A DNA stretch of 64,000 bases, taken from assembly GCA_025558075.1 (NCBI GenBank), contig JAHLKF010000034.1, positions 1-64,000 of the forward strand, given 5' to 3'. This document shows positions 33,702 to 44,790 of this stretch, piece after piece; position 1 is the first letter of the stretch; each line of letters opens with the position of its first letter. The stretch is from Gaertneriomyces semiglobifer. Taxonomy: Eukaryota > Chytridiomycota > Chytridiomycetes > Spizellomycetales > Spizellomycetaceae. A program made the translations under genes and the position numbers. The notes under the pieces are model-generated. The model ran no database searches, was not told the DNA's origin, and saw only the letters and a list, made by a program, of their open reading frames with translations.

Positions 33702-35834
33702 ATGTCTAATCTCACGGTTGTCGGTGGAAACGATGGCGATATACCTGGACCCAAGTATTCTTACTCGGACGGCAAGACGTGGATTGCTCTAGGGACGTTT
33801 TTGATGGTGTGGTTGCTGTTAGCGAAACAATGGAAGATCTTTCCGTTTGGTCGTACGGCCGGCGCGCTATTTGGTGGTGGGGTTATTGTGTTGTCGGGCG
33901 TCATTACGGTATGTGCAAAGACGTTCCTGAGAAGCGGCTATGCTCACTCACATTGCAACCTACTGGCAGCCGGAAGAAGCTCTTCACTCGGTATCATCAA
34001 ACACTCTTCTCCTGTTATCTGGCCTTATGGTCATCCTATCTAAGCTGGAAGAAAAGGGTTTAACGAGTGTTTTCAAGCGCGCGCTTCTTCTGGGTCACCC
34101 CACGCCGTTGGGGCTCTTGGTGCGGGTCTCAATTCTAGCCGGCGTGTTGGGTGCTACTGTGATGAACGATGGGGCGGCAATTTTCTTATCGACGGTTTTG
34201 GTGGGAATTTGCGAACAAGGGGAGATACCGATCGAACCGTACGCAATGGCACTAGCCATGAACGCCAATTTGGGAAGTGCTGCCACAATCATCGGTAGGA
34301 TTACAGCGGCAACGTTCATTGTCAATGAAGAGCTGCTGCTTATTACCTCTTCCGAAACGCTTTAGGTAACCCAAAAAACATGATTGTGCATGACGAAATG
34401 CCGTCAATCGACTTTCTAGCTTTTTCCACCCGGATGGGCGTAGCATCATGCTTAGCAACACTTTTGAATACTGCCCTAGTGGTAGCATTCTATTATCGAG
34501 ACCTAGTAGGGAAACGAATAAAGCGGATGAAGCGTATGATGCGCGATGCCGTTGAGGATGTTTTTGACGAAGAAGATGAAGCGGAAGAGTTTGAAGAGGA
34601 TGGCGATACGGTAGTGGAAAGTGATGTGGACAGCGACATTGGGATTGGAGAGGAAACGCCGCTGATAGATGGTGGGATTACTGTCGATATTGAAGAGACC
34701 GGCGAGCCGGTACCCCCTGTACGAAGAGGTTCGTGGCCGACCAGTAGCACGGAGGAAACGCATAATGATAGCGGACGTTCGAATATTGTCCAAGCTACTA
34801 CTAATGGAACAGTAAGCGCAGTACACCCCCGTCCGATCAATTTAAGCGAGATTGCGCGAAGGATGTCCAATGATTCCGCCGCGGCATGGAAAGCTGAACC
34901 GCGACCGTCTAACGTCGATGTGCATACGACGACGAGATTTCAGTCCTTTCCCACGTCGCTGCGGCCCACACCTTCCTACATTTTTGAGCAGCGACAACCC
35001 CTAAATCTCACCAATCTGGCACAGACGATTCCTCGAAGCGTTCCTTACCCTACGACCGTTCCGGGGGTGCTGCGATATCATTTTCATTTAGCAGCACAGA
35101 AGGTGTTGCATCGTATCTCGCCGCGGACGCTGCTGCTGCTATTTTATACGATAGTGATAGGTGGGATGTATGCACTATTCTTTGCGCGCTACCCGTTGGG
35201 GTTCACTTGCCTTACGGCTGCGATGGGGCTGCTGTTCCTGGATTGCCTGTGGGGGCCACGGATGGACGTTTCATCAGTACAAATGGCCGCACCAAATCTG
35301 CATTCAGAGACAACGCTGACCGACCCTACCGAGCTAATTGCGGAAGCCGTCAACTGGCCACTCATTGCGTACCTCTTTGGAATATTCATGGTGTTGGAGG
35401 GTGTACGGCAAACTCCTGTCCCTCGGGACTTATGGCGATTATTTGAACCTATTATTGCACCGTCGGAGCCGAATTTGGGACAAACTGTACTGGCTTTTTG
35501 TGGATTAACCATCGTCATTTGTTTGGTGTTCACCTCGATTCCGTCAGTAGTATTACTGGCCCCACACATTCGACAAATTACTAGAACAAATCCTGCGTTC
35601 GGTGGAGTTGGATGGTTTCTACTGGCGTGGTGCGTCACTGCGTGCGGCAACCTTACGCCGTTTGGAAGCGTGGCAGGATTGATTGTGAGCGAAGTATGCA
35701 AAGAAGATGAACAGGAAGGCTCCAAAAATAAAGGAAGATGGATCGGTGATGCGAAAGTTTGGTGCCGCTTTGCCTTATGGGCGACTATTCTGGAGCTAAT
35801 TTTAGGCGTTGGGGTCATAGTGTGGTTAGCTTGA
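33702..35834 (+). CDS. ArsB/NhaD-type (CitMHS superfamily) anion permease
   Basis: Three exons (33702-33908, 33970-34294, 34366-35834) total 2001 nt, 666 residues. About ten or more hydrophobic helices are visible. Conserved superfamily segments are VMNDGAAIFLSTVLVGI, MNANLGSAATIIGNPKNMIV (the helix-break IGNPxN motif, rebuilt across the second intron), and near the end GVGWFLLAWCVTACGNLTPFGSVAGLIV. A long cytoplasmic loop of about 200 residues between the two halves is very acidic (DEEDEAEEFEEDGD) and then Ser/Thr-rich. Relatives include arsenite pumps, plant Lsi2 silicon exporters and citrate carriers. Which ion is moved cannot be read from sequence. The gene diverges from the DNAJB13-like gene over 241 bp. 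Confidence 0.85.
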
Positions 35835-36247
35835 AGTGACCATGTACGCTAGGTGCTTTCATGTAATTATTGCGATAACTTTATGTATTTCATATAGGCG
35901 CGTTCCACAATGCTTTCCCCTGGTGAATACGCGCGAGGCTGCGAATCAACAGAAACTTTGTGGCCTTGGGTTTCTAGCTTCCATTCGTGCCCACTAGTTC
36001 AGTACCAACTTTGCATACTACATGTACCGCTAATAACAGTGTTAAAATCATATACTTATTTATCCCGTCCTTGGAAAACACTCGCGCGTTTCCGCGTGTT
36101 TGTTGCTTATCAATAATAACGCTTAGCTCAGCAGCGCGCGAGAACCTCCGACAAACCAGCGCTCTGACATCAGGGTCCAACAGAACAGTGTTCGTTCTCA
36201 TCTGTTGCAGGTAAAGCGAAATCTTATCATATCAACTTCCCTTCAAA
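35835..36247. other. Intergenic region
   Basis: 413 bp between two plus-strand genes, with short frames only. No RNA gene or repeat seen. Confidence 0.35.
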
Positions 36248-37641
36248 ATGACACTGTTTTCCCGCCTACGAACCCCATCAGGCTCTTCGCAATCTGGACA
36301 GCATGTGACGCCTTCCGGTCCCACTGTTCCTGCGTCCCGTCACTCCGTTTCCTATTCTTCTTCTCCTTCATCAGCGGCGCGACCGCTCAACTTGACCCCA
36401 TTGATCATGCGTTTAACCCCTCTTCGAAAGTTGCATCAACGTATTGTGCACGTACGTCAATTCCGAAACCCTTTATGGAGCATCGTTGTCTGGGTTGGGT
36501 GGATCGTCGTATGCCGATGGCCCGCAATCGGTCACTCTGGGCTCGTTTTCTACATAATCTGGCGAACTAAGCGATGGAAGACATACTCTATGGCGAACCG
36601 GAAAGATGGAGAAATTGTAGGTGTTGGTGGAGAACATTACAGTGAGAACATGCAGGTTCGTTGATCGCGAATGTCAGTCAGTCCACGGATGCCAGCCGCT
36701 GATGCGTCATGCACAAAGTCTAGTTCTTACAACATGTGATAGCATCATATACTTCTTTACATGATACGGTGCTGCACGTTGTCAAGTCTGCGCTTCAATC
36801 CGACTTTGCACCGCAGTATCTTCTCCTGTCAATCCCAGCGACGTGGATATCCTACTTTGTCGTTAGCCAAGTAGGATGGAGTTGGGCTTGGTGTTGGATA
36901 GGTCTGTGGGTGCTGGGTGCAGGCAGAGCCCTTCCAAACGGCAACAAGGTGGATGCCGGACTTGGGATAACGAGTGCAGTGGATTTGAGTGCCCTCACGA
37001 ACCAGCTGACGCGGACGATTGACGTTGACATGCGATGGTTCGACAATATCTCGACGTTTCTTGCGGCATTACCAACCGCAGTACAGAGGATACATGGAGG
37101 GCCGTCTGTTCCATCAACCAGCGAACGCCGAGATAGCGGTCATCATGATGGAGATGTTGAGCCCGAAACCCTATTCATATCAATGATGGAGAATCAACGG
37201 TGGTGGGCTGGTCCGGGATGGATTCCACATCTCCTTCCCGAAGAGCGGTCCGCGTTTACGACTGCTTCACCGCCATATACTCCGCTGCCCGCCCCGTTTC
37301 CACCCACTGTTGCCCCCACGCTACCACCCGCTGTTGCACTCGCGTTACCATCCATGTCGAATGCATCTTCGCTGGCGGTCACTGACCCAGCTCTGGTTGA
37401 TACAGCCATATTTCATGCGTTCAAGCTAGATCCAGCTCGTTATGTGTTCAGCTCTGACTGGAAGGTGGATATGAGTTGGACAGCGACGGATTCACAAGGA
37501 TGGGTGTATACTGATCACCAATGGATGAATCCTACGGCGAAGGCTAGTTTGTGCAGTTTAACCAGGCGGAGAAGATGGATGCGGAGTTTACGGAGCTTGA
37601 AGCGAGATCTACCGTTCGCCGCCGAAGCCAGAACGCAGTGA
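36248..37641 (+). CDS. Dysferlin-domain integral peroxisomal membrane peroxin (Pex23/Pex24/Pex30 family)
   Basis: Two exons (36248-36655, 36724-37641; intron 36656-36723, acceptor at GTCTAG) give 441 residues. The N-terminus is Ser/Pro-rich. It is followed by reticulon-like hydrophobic stretches (WSIVVWVGWIVVC and LLLSIPATWISYFVVSQVGW...WIGLWVLGAG). The DysF region has the paired signatures ENQRWWAGPGWIPHLLPEERS and, later, FSSDWKVDMSW, GWVYTDHQWMNP and TRRRRWMR. Yeast relatives shape the ER domain where peroxisomes form. The stop at 37641 is provisional. A weak donor at 37638 could splice to a coding-like frame ending at 37924 (RRKVRFRDPNTRMW), lengthening the tail. The gene faces Pex14. Confidence 0.82.
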
Positions 37642-38217
37642 CAGTATTAGCCTACGTGCCGGAGTCGATAGCATCGACCACCTCAGAGGACGGGTGTACC
37701 CTTTGAGAGCAGGCGTCATGGTTAGAGCTATGTCTCAAGAGACTGCTAGTTTGGCATTGACCGACCCTGCAATGCATATTGGATTGACTTTCACATCGCA
37801 TCATCGACGGCATAGGTCCAGTAGACGGGCTTCTGAATGCACAATACTACCCGAGTCGTTGGTGTGCGAAGAAATGCTTCGTCGAAAAGTGCGTTTTCGA
37901 GATCCCAATACGCGCATGTGGTGAAGCGTTGGGGGTCCAGCGCGGACTCGGATGCCAAATTTCAGTAAATGAGGGATGTCCATGTCAGAAAGGGTGAAAC
38001 ATCGTGGATAGTTTGCAGTCAGTGAGCCACACTTAGAGCAGGCATTACACCTAGTTAGCGTCGGGTGCGTGGCGCAAACATTGTTTCCATACAAAGCTAT
38101 AGAGCATACATTTGTCAGTCATGATGCACATAAATTGACACGAGGCTCTATTTAAGTTGGTACAGAAGTCACAGGTCTTGCCAATTTCAGTTGGTGCATC
38201 CGATGCCCGGACAGAGC
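37642..38217. other. Region between convergent DysF peroxin and Pex14
   Basis: The plus strand from 37601 to 37924 stays open in a frame different from the DysF exon, with a basic composition, and may be a further exon. On the minus strand 37801-38094 has a CxxC-rich frame with no recognised domain. From 37925 to 38217 I see nothing but probable 3' untranslated sequence. Confidence 0.4.
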
Positions 38218-39313
38218 CTAAGCAGCTTCGCCTTCTTTCACTTCATTCGCTTCCTTCTGGACCTCGGGCTCATTCTTCGCCTCAGTAGTTTCTTGTTGCT
38301 GTTGAGCTAACTGCCACGCAGGAATACTAGGCTTGAAAGGTATGTTCGGCAGCCCTCTGCTGACGCCTGCAGGCAAAGCAGACGAAGCAGGTGTCGAATC
38401 ACCAGAGGGCGAGGGCGTACCATCAGATCCAGGAGTTCCGTTGGCGTTGATCGGAATGCGCCGATTTAGAAGGAGCGATTTCAAAGATTTGATTTCACTT
38501 TGGAGGTCAGTTATGAGAGAGCTCTGAGAGGAGGCCTGTTTTTCCAGCATCTGCCATAGCCAGTTATTGATCGGCCAGGTTGGAGTGGAGCGAGAGCATG
38601 AATTTCCCCACTTACCACAGGAACCAGGTCTCGGACACTCTCAACGTCCTTCTTCAGTTGTTCAATGTCTTTTTCTCGGTTTTCCTCATTTTTTTTAATG
38701 TCGCCTATCACCGCTTGCATATCGTCCAAGGCCTGGGTAACCTTCTGTGTCTGTGTCTCCACAGCTGCTAAGACCGCCGCAGTCTCTGCTTGGATGGCGT
38801 TCAGCACGTTATTAGAAGCGGTAAGATGCGTGGCAAGCTCTTGGGTGCTGGACGCAAGGGATTCAGTGGTTGGAAGTAGGTGCGGAAGAACGTATGTCTT
38901 GATAGATCCGGAGAGTTAGTACTAGGAACTTACAGGGACGCATTACGTTAACGCCATACCTTGACCAAAGAGTAGATGCCATATCCAGCGCCAACAGCCC
39001 CAATTGTACCCAGCGCGTAATCCTTCCATGTGTACGGTTGCGGGATAGGAGCTTGAGCCATCATTCCATACCCCATCGGCGCTCCGGAAGCGGGATAGCC
39101 TGGAACTTGCTGTCCCGTCTGCACCGTCGTCGTCGTCGTCACCGCTCCACTGCTTCCATTTGAAGTCCCTGATCGTTGCAATGCAAGCTCAATTTCCTCA
39201 TTCGTCAATCCCTTCGTCTCCAAAAACGCAATACGCTTCGTCAACGGTGATTCTTGAACCTTGGGATCTTTCAGAAACCGGACAGCCGACTGAATAACAT
39301 CTTCTCGGGCCAT
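38218..39313 (-). CDS. PEX14: Peroxin 14 (PEX14), peroxisomal docking protein
   Basis: Three exons (39313-38960, 38897-38616, 38550-38218) total 969 nt, 322 residues. The N-terminal domain has the Pex14 three-helix pattern MAREDVIQSAVRFLKDPKVQ and SPLTKRIAFLETKGLTNEEI, which binds WxxxF motifs of Pex5. A Gly/Pro/Gln-rich linker precedes a hydrophobic segment DYALGTIGAVGAGYGIYSLV, the membrane helix. A long coiled coil follows (SSTQELATHL through EKDIEQLKKDVESVRDL). The C-terminus is Pro/Ser-rich and ends in Glu-rich sequence. Pex14 forms the docking and import pore with Pex13 on the peroxisome. Length and domain order are normal. Confidence 0.93.
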
Positions 39314-39940
39314 CTTTCCTTACAAAATCGCTGCCTCCAACCGCTAGATCAATGATTCTACTCCCCGCGGAAGTTGAACGGTTTCTCGGCTTAACTTTTC
39401 AGTTGAAGTGTTCACGGGATGGTCGCACTGCGTTGCATGACTGTGCCGTCACGCGCAATGACAGCGACGCTTTCAACGCTCGACAAGGCCGACTTTCCAA
39501 CCGACTTTATGAACGCATTGCAGACTGAGCGCCATCCAATAGCGCTGTTTTCCCACCGTCGTTGATATGCAGCGTATGCGAAAGAAGGGATAATGGGTGC
39601 ATTTATGTGTAATTGTAAATTTGGTGTTTCGCGTATCACATTGTAGAAAAGGCCTAGTTCGTAAGTCCCCTGGATGTCGAGGTATCGCACCCCCACGCAA
39701 GAACCCTGAGAAATCAAAAGGGTCCGCTTTGTTAAAGAAGGAAACTGCCCGTAAACAGACGATCGCGAATGAGCGCCTCGTTTCTAAAAATAGCTGCCGT
39801 GCAAAGCCGGATCATGGAACGCACACTTGTGCTTCATCAGCCAGGAAAGAACTCACTTCTGCAGAATTAAATGGTTGAGAAGAATTCACTCAATCCGACG
39901 TGCAAGTTGAACTAGTTTGCGAACAGGTAACGCCGCTCGA
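39314..39940. other. Region between Pex14 and an unknown plus-strand gene
   Basis: This holds the Pex14 promoter, the possible small minus-strand gene listed separately, and the leader of the gene starting at 39941. Apart from that I see no repeat or RNA gene. Confidence 0.35.
39412..39717 (-). CDS. Possible small gene, unknown product
   Basis: A minus-strand frame of up to 101 codons begins with TTG and is probably the last exon of a split gene. Several acceptor-like AGs lie near its start (for example TTTCTCAG near 39714 and CATCCAG near 39675). An ATG near 39815 begins a short basic frame that resembles a targeting peptide, but I could not find a splice that joins the two in phase. The segment GTYELGLFYNVIRETP and the composition look coding. 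Function unknown. Confidence 0.3.
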   Translation of the reverse strand: MISQGSCVGVRYLDIQGTYELGLFYNVIRETPNLQLHINAPIIPSFAYAAYQRRWENSAIGWRSVCNAFIKSVGKSALSSVESVAVIARDGTVMQRSATIP

Positions 39941-40852
39941 ATGAGGCACAACCCCAATATCCGCATCAGACTCGACAACACCGGGTACGACTCGGACTCT
40001 TCCGCGGGGTCCCGTGATAGTGCAGCATCATGGCACACTGCAGACCTAGCTCCGCCACGGCTATCCCTCGCCGTGGTACTTGGAAGCACCGAGTTGAGCA
40101 TGGGAGAAGAGATGGTCTTCGACCTGCCACCACAGCCCATGCCGACTGAGGGTGATGAGCATGATGATGATGACGAAGAAAAATCCACCAACACTCCGTT
40201 AACCCCGACAGCCCAACTTCACATCGACCATACCACCAGCCGGCTCTCCCTCTCAGACGAAATATTATCCTCAATGGAGCAAGGCCATAGCTATGTATCC
40301 TCCCTGGTAGCCCTCCAAAACGCGCTCCACATTCAGCGGCTTTACGAAGATCTTTTCAATGATCTGACGGAGCAAATTGCGGACTTGCATAATCAAGACC
40401 TATCTCCAGAACCTGAGGTGCTAGAGGAAGGCGTGAGCACGTTGGACGATATGAATGGCATGTCGCTATCACCAGTTGTGAGATTAGCACGCACTGTCGC
40501 GCTTGCGTCTCATTCTGTTCCGCGGCCACGACGGACTATATACATACCGGACTTTCGACCAATGGTACAAAGCAGTGCGACCAATTTAACATCTCCCACT
40601 TCGCCGCGTTCCCCGTACTCACCGTGGTTATCATCACTGCCAACTTCTCTCCCTGATTTCCTGGGCAACATTACATCGTACGTGCAGGCACAGATGTTCC
40701 TTCAATGTTTTACCACCAAATTGGAATACGTGCAGCAGCAAGCACTGGATGTAAATGGCTTGTTTGTAGGTAGTAAGGAGATGGAGAGTGATTTAATCGG
40801 CTTGGAGTTAGCACTCGCGGCTTTGCGGGAAGTCCCGGTAGTAGGGAGATAG
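39941..40852 (+). CDS. Acidic, serine-rich protein of unknown function
   Basis: A single-exon frame of 303 residues from ATG 39941. The first half is Ser/Asp/Glu-rich and likely disordered, with runs such as DEHDDDDEEKS. Two helical parts, around SYVSSLVALQNALHIQRLYEDL (about residues 115-140) and near the C-terminus (YVQAQMFLQCFTTKLEYVQQQ), could form coiled coils. An SPTSPRSPYSP segment has several SP/TP sites, so cyclin-dependent or MAP kinase phosphorylation is possible. There is no membrane helix or signal. I do not recognise a family. Confidence 0.6.
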   Translation: MRHNPNIRIRLDNTGYDSDSSAGSRDSAASWHTADLAPPRLSLAVVLGSTELSMGEEMVFDLPPQPMPTEGDEHDDDDEEKSTNTPLTPTAQLHIDHTTSRLSLSDEILSSMEQGHSYVSSLVALQNALHIQRLYEDLFNDLTEQIADLHNQDLSPEPEVLEEGVSTLDDMNGMSLSPVVRLARTVALASHSVPRPRRTIYIPDFRPMVQSSATNLTSPTSPRSPYSPWLSSLPTSLPDFLGNITSYVQAQMFLQCFTTKLEYVQQQALDVNGLFVGSKEMESDLIGLELALAALREVPVVGR

Positions 40853-41002
40853 CGCCCTCACTTTCCTGAATGTATGTAGATAGGTAGAAATTTAATTGAA
40901 TCCTTCGAATGCTTGACAATCAGCATAGAACGAGATCATATGTCACAGTTTACACAACCCCATCCAAAATTGTTACTCGCGGTATTCTTATCCACATGTC
41001 AT

Positions 41003-42343
41003 CTATATGAGCACACTTGGCTCCTTCAGCAGTGCCTCCCACGTACCCAAGAAAGCGCCAGATGTCTTTGCCGAAACAGCCCTACTGTCTACCAATAGGT
41101 CTACTTCGACTACGTACTCTACTCGTGGTTCGCATTCGCCAGCGGTAGATCCGGTGAAGAAACCAGCGGCTGACTGGGACAGGATGTCGATCTCATCAAT
41201 CTTAGAGGGTTTCTCATTCTTCTGTAGCTCAATAGTACTCGCCGGGGCGCGGGGATTAGGAACTCCAGCTAAATAGCTGAATACATTGTCGGTGGCCGAT
41301 GATGAGCGCCTGGTTGAGCGGTGAATCTTCTCAATGGGGCCAATGGTTAAGAGAGCGGACTCATTGGTCAAGCTTGGAGGAATGCCATCAAAGGGGGAGA
41401 GGACGCTGTCGTGGATACTGCGGGTTTAAATTGTTCAGTTTTGGCAATACAGTTCATTATTAACGGCATCCTTACCTGAAGATCCCATTCGGAGAGCTGC
41501 CTTGATCTTTGAACTGCTTTGCAATCTTGGCTCCACCAACGTCTTCAGGCTCCTTGAGCGTCATGGTAGAGACACCAAGTGTCGATTGGCGGATAAGCAC
41601 CAGCTCACTGATAGGAATCAGTTCTGCGGCCTTCTTTGCTTGGATCCATCGCGCGTTTACTATGCGAAACATGTCAGCTGGCATCAAAACAAGGTCATTT
41701 TGCTTGTACACCAACATACCTTCAGGTACTGCAGCCAAAGCAAGATACGCGGCGCGCGCAAACAGATCACTGACAGATATGTGAGTTCCTTTTTGATCTA
41801 GCAAGCGGTAAGCGTGAGAACGGAGAGCTTTCTGCTCGACCATATTGGTAACAAACCGTTGTAGTTCTTGAGATAGGTAACAAGCTCGTTTACGGTAATC
41901 GTCTTGCCGTAATCCGCGGTAGGAATATCCTCTTCCATGGCTGCGGTACCAACGGCGGACGGGTCCGCCAAAAACCGCAGTAAATCTCCTTTCAGCAATC
42001 TGTTCTTTGGGCCTGTTGAAAGCACGTTGAGTCGAATCGCGCATTCATAACCAGATGGTTCCAGAATCCGCATACCACTACGAGGTAAGTTGGCAAGGAC
42101 ATCTTCGCGAATCTGATGACGGCCAATGAGGGACGCGACTGCTGGGGAATAAACCTCTCTTTGTGCTGATGATACGGTTGAGGCGGCACGCACTGTGGAA
42201 CAAGAAAGGGTCGCGCAAGGCGATCAGCAATGAGCACGAAACAGGATAAGGCTCGCAAGATCACACTTACCGGTCGTCAAACGGGCTGCGGCCCGGCAGG
42301 CAGAAACACTAGCTGCGGTGACGCTCTGAAGACCTGCAACCAT
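41003..42343 (-). CDS. Pyruvate dehydrogenase X/E3-binding protein-like (Pdx1-like), lacking a lipoyl domain
   Basis: Five exons (42343-42271, 42192-41857, 41797-41720, 41659-41476, 41417-41003) total 1086 nt, 361 residues. The N-terminus is basic and Ala/Arg-rich (SACRAAARLTT), a mitochondrial presequence. It leads directly to the E3-binding peripheral-subunit domain: SPAVASLIGRHQIREDV...GPKNRLLKGDLLRFLADPSA. The remainder follows the E2 inner-core fold, with HISVSDLFARAAYLALAAVPEVNARW. At the C-terminus, where active E2 has DHRVVDG, this protein has DSRAVSA, so acyltransferase activity should be absent. No lipoyl domain precedes the E3-binding domain. The likely role is to hold dihydrolipoamide dehydrogenase in the pyruvate dehydrogenase complex. 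Confidence 0.82.
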
Positions 42344-42743
42344 ATTTGCCACTCCAAAGAAGGTATGTTCTCGCTGGATCTGGCCCTGTCGCTCACTATC
42401 TACGACTTTTTCAATGTTTTTGGAGGTGTGAAGTCGCTGAACGGACAGGGTGCGGGAAATCGATCACACACCTGATTACGTAACATCGATTCTACGCGTC
42501 GCGCGCTGAGTTGCATTTGCTTTTGGCCTTCCAATGAGAGAATACCTTATAGGTGTGTTGGTCGGCTTTTACGAGGGTTATGATGGTATTTACAGCTAAT
42601 AGCGACTTTGTATTCTCGCTTGTGAACATGCTACTCTCCTAGCTTCATTACAGGTAATTTTCCTCGGGTATAGAACAGTTACAAGGCGGGCTTGAACAAG
42701 CGGCCAGGGGTCTCAACCCCTGTTCAATCCCAGTTCGAGACCT
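42344..42743. other. Intergenic region with a short perfect hairpin
   Basis: 400 bp between the HDAC 3' end and the Pdx1-like start, both on the minus strand. At 42705-42722 the sequence CAGGGGT-CTCA-ACCCCTG forms a 7-bp perfect stem with a 4-base loop. An overlapping GGTCTC...GAGACC pair (42709-42714 with 42737-42742) could fold instead. It lies just past the HDAC stop. No open frame. Confidence 0.45.
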
Positions 42744-44127
42744 CTACCACCCATCCACCTCATAATGTGCCCACAGTTCATGCTCAGGTATTTCGTCCGG
42801 AATACTCACACCTAATGCTGCCGCAGTGCAATAAGCCCATGTACGGGCTGTAGTGGTATTCGTATAACCTCCACCACCGAGCAAAAGCAACGGGACCGGC
42901 CCATTTTCGTCCGTACTCCCAGCTGCATCGCACAATTCCGTTACGAGGTCGACACATTTACTAAATCCTTTAGGTGTCAATCTCCACCCTTTTCCTCTCG
43001 CTCCTGGGTCCCGCGAATCGTTCAAGTTTCCTTTTACACCGTCACAGCCGCATTGCATAAGCACACAATCGGGTTTGAACGATTCATAGGCGGTGGTTAC
43101 TCTTCGCCGAAAGGAACTCTCAAAGTCGTAATCCGTCACGCCTTCTCGCAACGGAACATTAAGATTGAATCCTTTACCTTTTCCCATTCCAGTGTCTGCA
43201 GGAGACCCCGAGCAGGGAAAGAACCCAGGCGAGTAGAGGTGAAAAGAGAGGGTAAATACATTACGAGAGAAAAGGAAAGGTTGTTCGACCCCTAAGGCGT
43301 TCAATGAGAATTCATCGTTCATAATTCCGGGAGAAAATCAATACGAAGTATTTACCGTCACCGTGGTGTATGTCGACGTCAATATAAAGAATTCGCTTGA
43401 AATACCCCTGAAGATAAAGTATCGACAGCACTATATCGTTAACGTAACAGAATCCGGATGCAGCGTCCCTGCGGAAACGGACCTTAGAAAGTTGCTCTCT
43501 GAGCGGAGACCGACCAAGTATAACTCACCGCTGGGCATGATGTCTGCCTCCGTCCCAAAAGACGGCGACCTCACAACGTCGTTCGTTGCTGTTGTCTCGA
43601 TTCTTTTGACAACGCTCAACAAGTGTACGTGCCGCACACAAGCTGCCGCCCGCAATCCACTTGACGTAGTCTTCAAGTCCTTTCCATGGTCGACAATCAT
43701 ACCCCAATCCGAACTCCTCCAGTTCTTCCTCATTCTGTTCCTCCCAATGTAGCAACGCGTGGATGTACTCTTTCGTATGGTATTTCGCAAGGTCCGTTTC
43801 GGACGCGGGAGTTGGGGAGACGAGAGACATGATGCGAGGGAGCTGGTAAGCATTGATTAAGGAGTGAACGTACGCTGATCGATTTGGATTGGAAGGCCAC
43901 GTAGAAGTGATGCGTGCCAATTGCGGGGAGAAGATGTAATGGACCTTCCGCTTCGGTGTAGTGGGCTGGCCATGGCCGCTTTGTTGCTGCTGTAGTAGTT
44001 GCTGTCGTTCGCGAAGGATTACGGACGCAGGAAGGCCAGGGACTTTAAAGACGATTTCCTGGGGTTTTGCTATTCGTGATGATGCCTCCTGCGACGGAAA
44101 CGGCCAAACTTCTGACTCTGTGCCCAT
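42744..44127 (-). CDS. Zinc-dependent histone deacetylase, HDAC8/Hos1-like
   Basis: Three exons (44127-43529, 43468-43356, 43291-42744) total 1260 nt, 419 residues. The catalytic core is intact in outline: GYDCRPWKG, the histidine pair in FWDGGRHHA, then [15 protein letters not shown], and the zinc ligands in [14 protein letters not shown]. The third ligand region is [12 protein letters not shown] and the transition-state tyrosine is in [17 protein letters not shown]. The GYDC and tripeptide spacing resemble HDAC8 and yeast Hos1 rather than Rpd3. About 60 residues precede the core (Gln-rich loop). The protein stops soon after the core ([13 protein letters not shown]), so it is short at the C-terminus or a last exon is missed; a possible GTGGAT donor lies at the end. 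Confidence 0.87.
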
Positions 44128-44790
44128 TATCAAGTTTATAGAATGAGGCCTTCCATTCTACAGTTGTTCAGCCTAGGTTACTGATGTTGCTGACGGCAGT
44201 TCAGTGCCTTTAGTGTCTGGCCGTCCCGTACGATTTCATCCGGCTCAACTCACGCAGTTGCAATCCATCACGGATTGGTGACCAATTCCCCTTTCTCGTT
44301 TTCAACATGACGGTGAACAACAACATGCTTGCTTTTATGCCCACATTGATGTGGATGATCCCAAGTTGGGCATACGCCACCATTTCTCATATCACGTGAT
44401 AGTTGACCAATCAGGCAACCAAGAATCCGGATTATGACTTTCTGTGGGCATTTGAGAAGGCACAATCAGTCGTACGGACAACATCTACGTGACGCGTTCA
44501 CTTATGGAGGGAAGTCGATCATTGCTGCCATAGCATTCTTCGTTCACGGAAATGTGTCCCTTCATCTTGGAGCAACGTGATCGTTTCCAGGACTTGCAAG
44601 AAAAACTCAAAAACAGCACCTATCGCAGCCATCATGTTTGTTGTGATTATCGATAACAAGACGTGGATTACAAAGCCGTGACTCCGACCATGTTAAGCAA
44701 ATTCACGTGATGTATTAACTTGCCTTGCTCGCCGACCAAAGAGAAAGCCGTTTCCATCGCCCGGTTTTTGAATAAACGACAAAGCAAAAC
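44128..44790. other. Divergent region between HDAC and a coiled-coil protein
   Basis: 663 bp with no credible gene. Several TGACTTTC- and CACGTGA-like strings (for example near 44394 and 44705) could bind bHLH factors, but that is speculation from short matches. No repeat or RNA gene seen. Confidence 0.35.

Noticed and set aside
42680..42752. tRNA-like sequence with GTTCGAGAC near the HDAC 3' end
   Set aside because: The T-arm stem does not pair, the anticodon loop would have six bases, and there is no matching acceptor stem on either strand.
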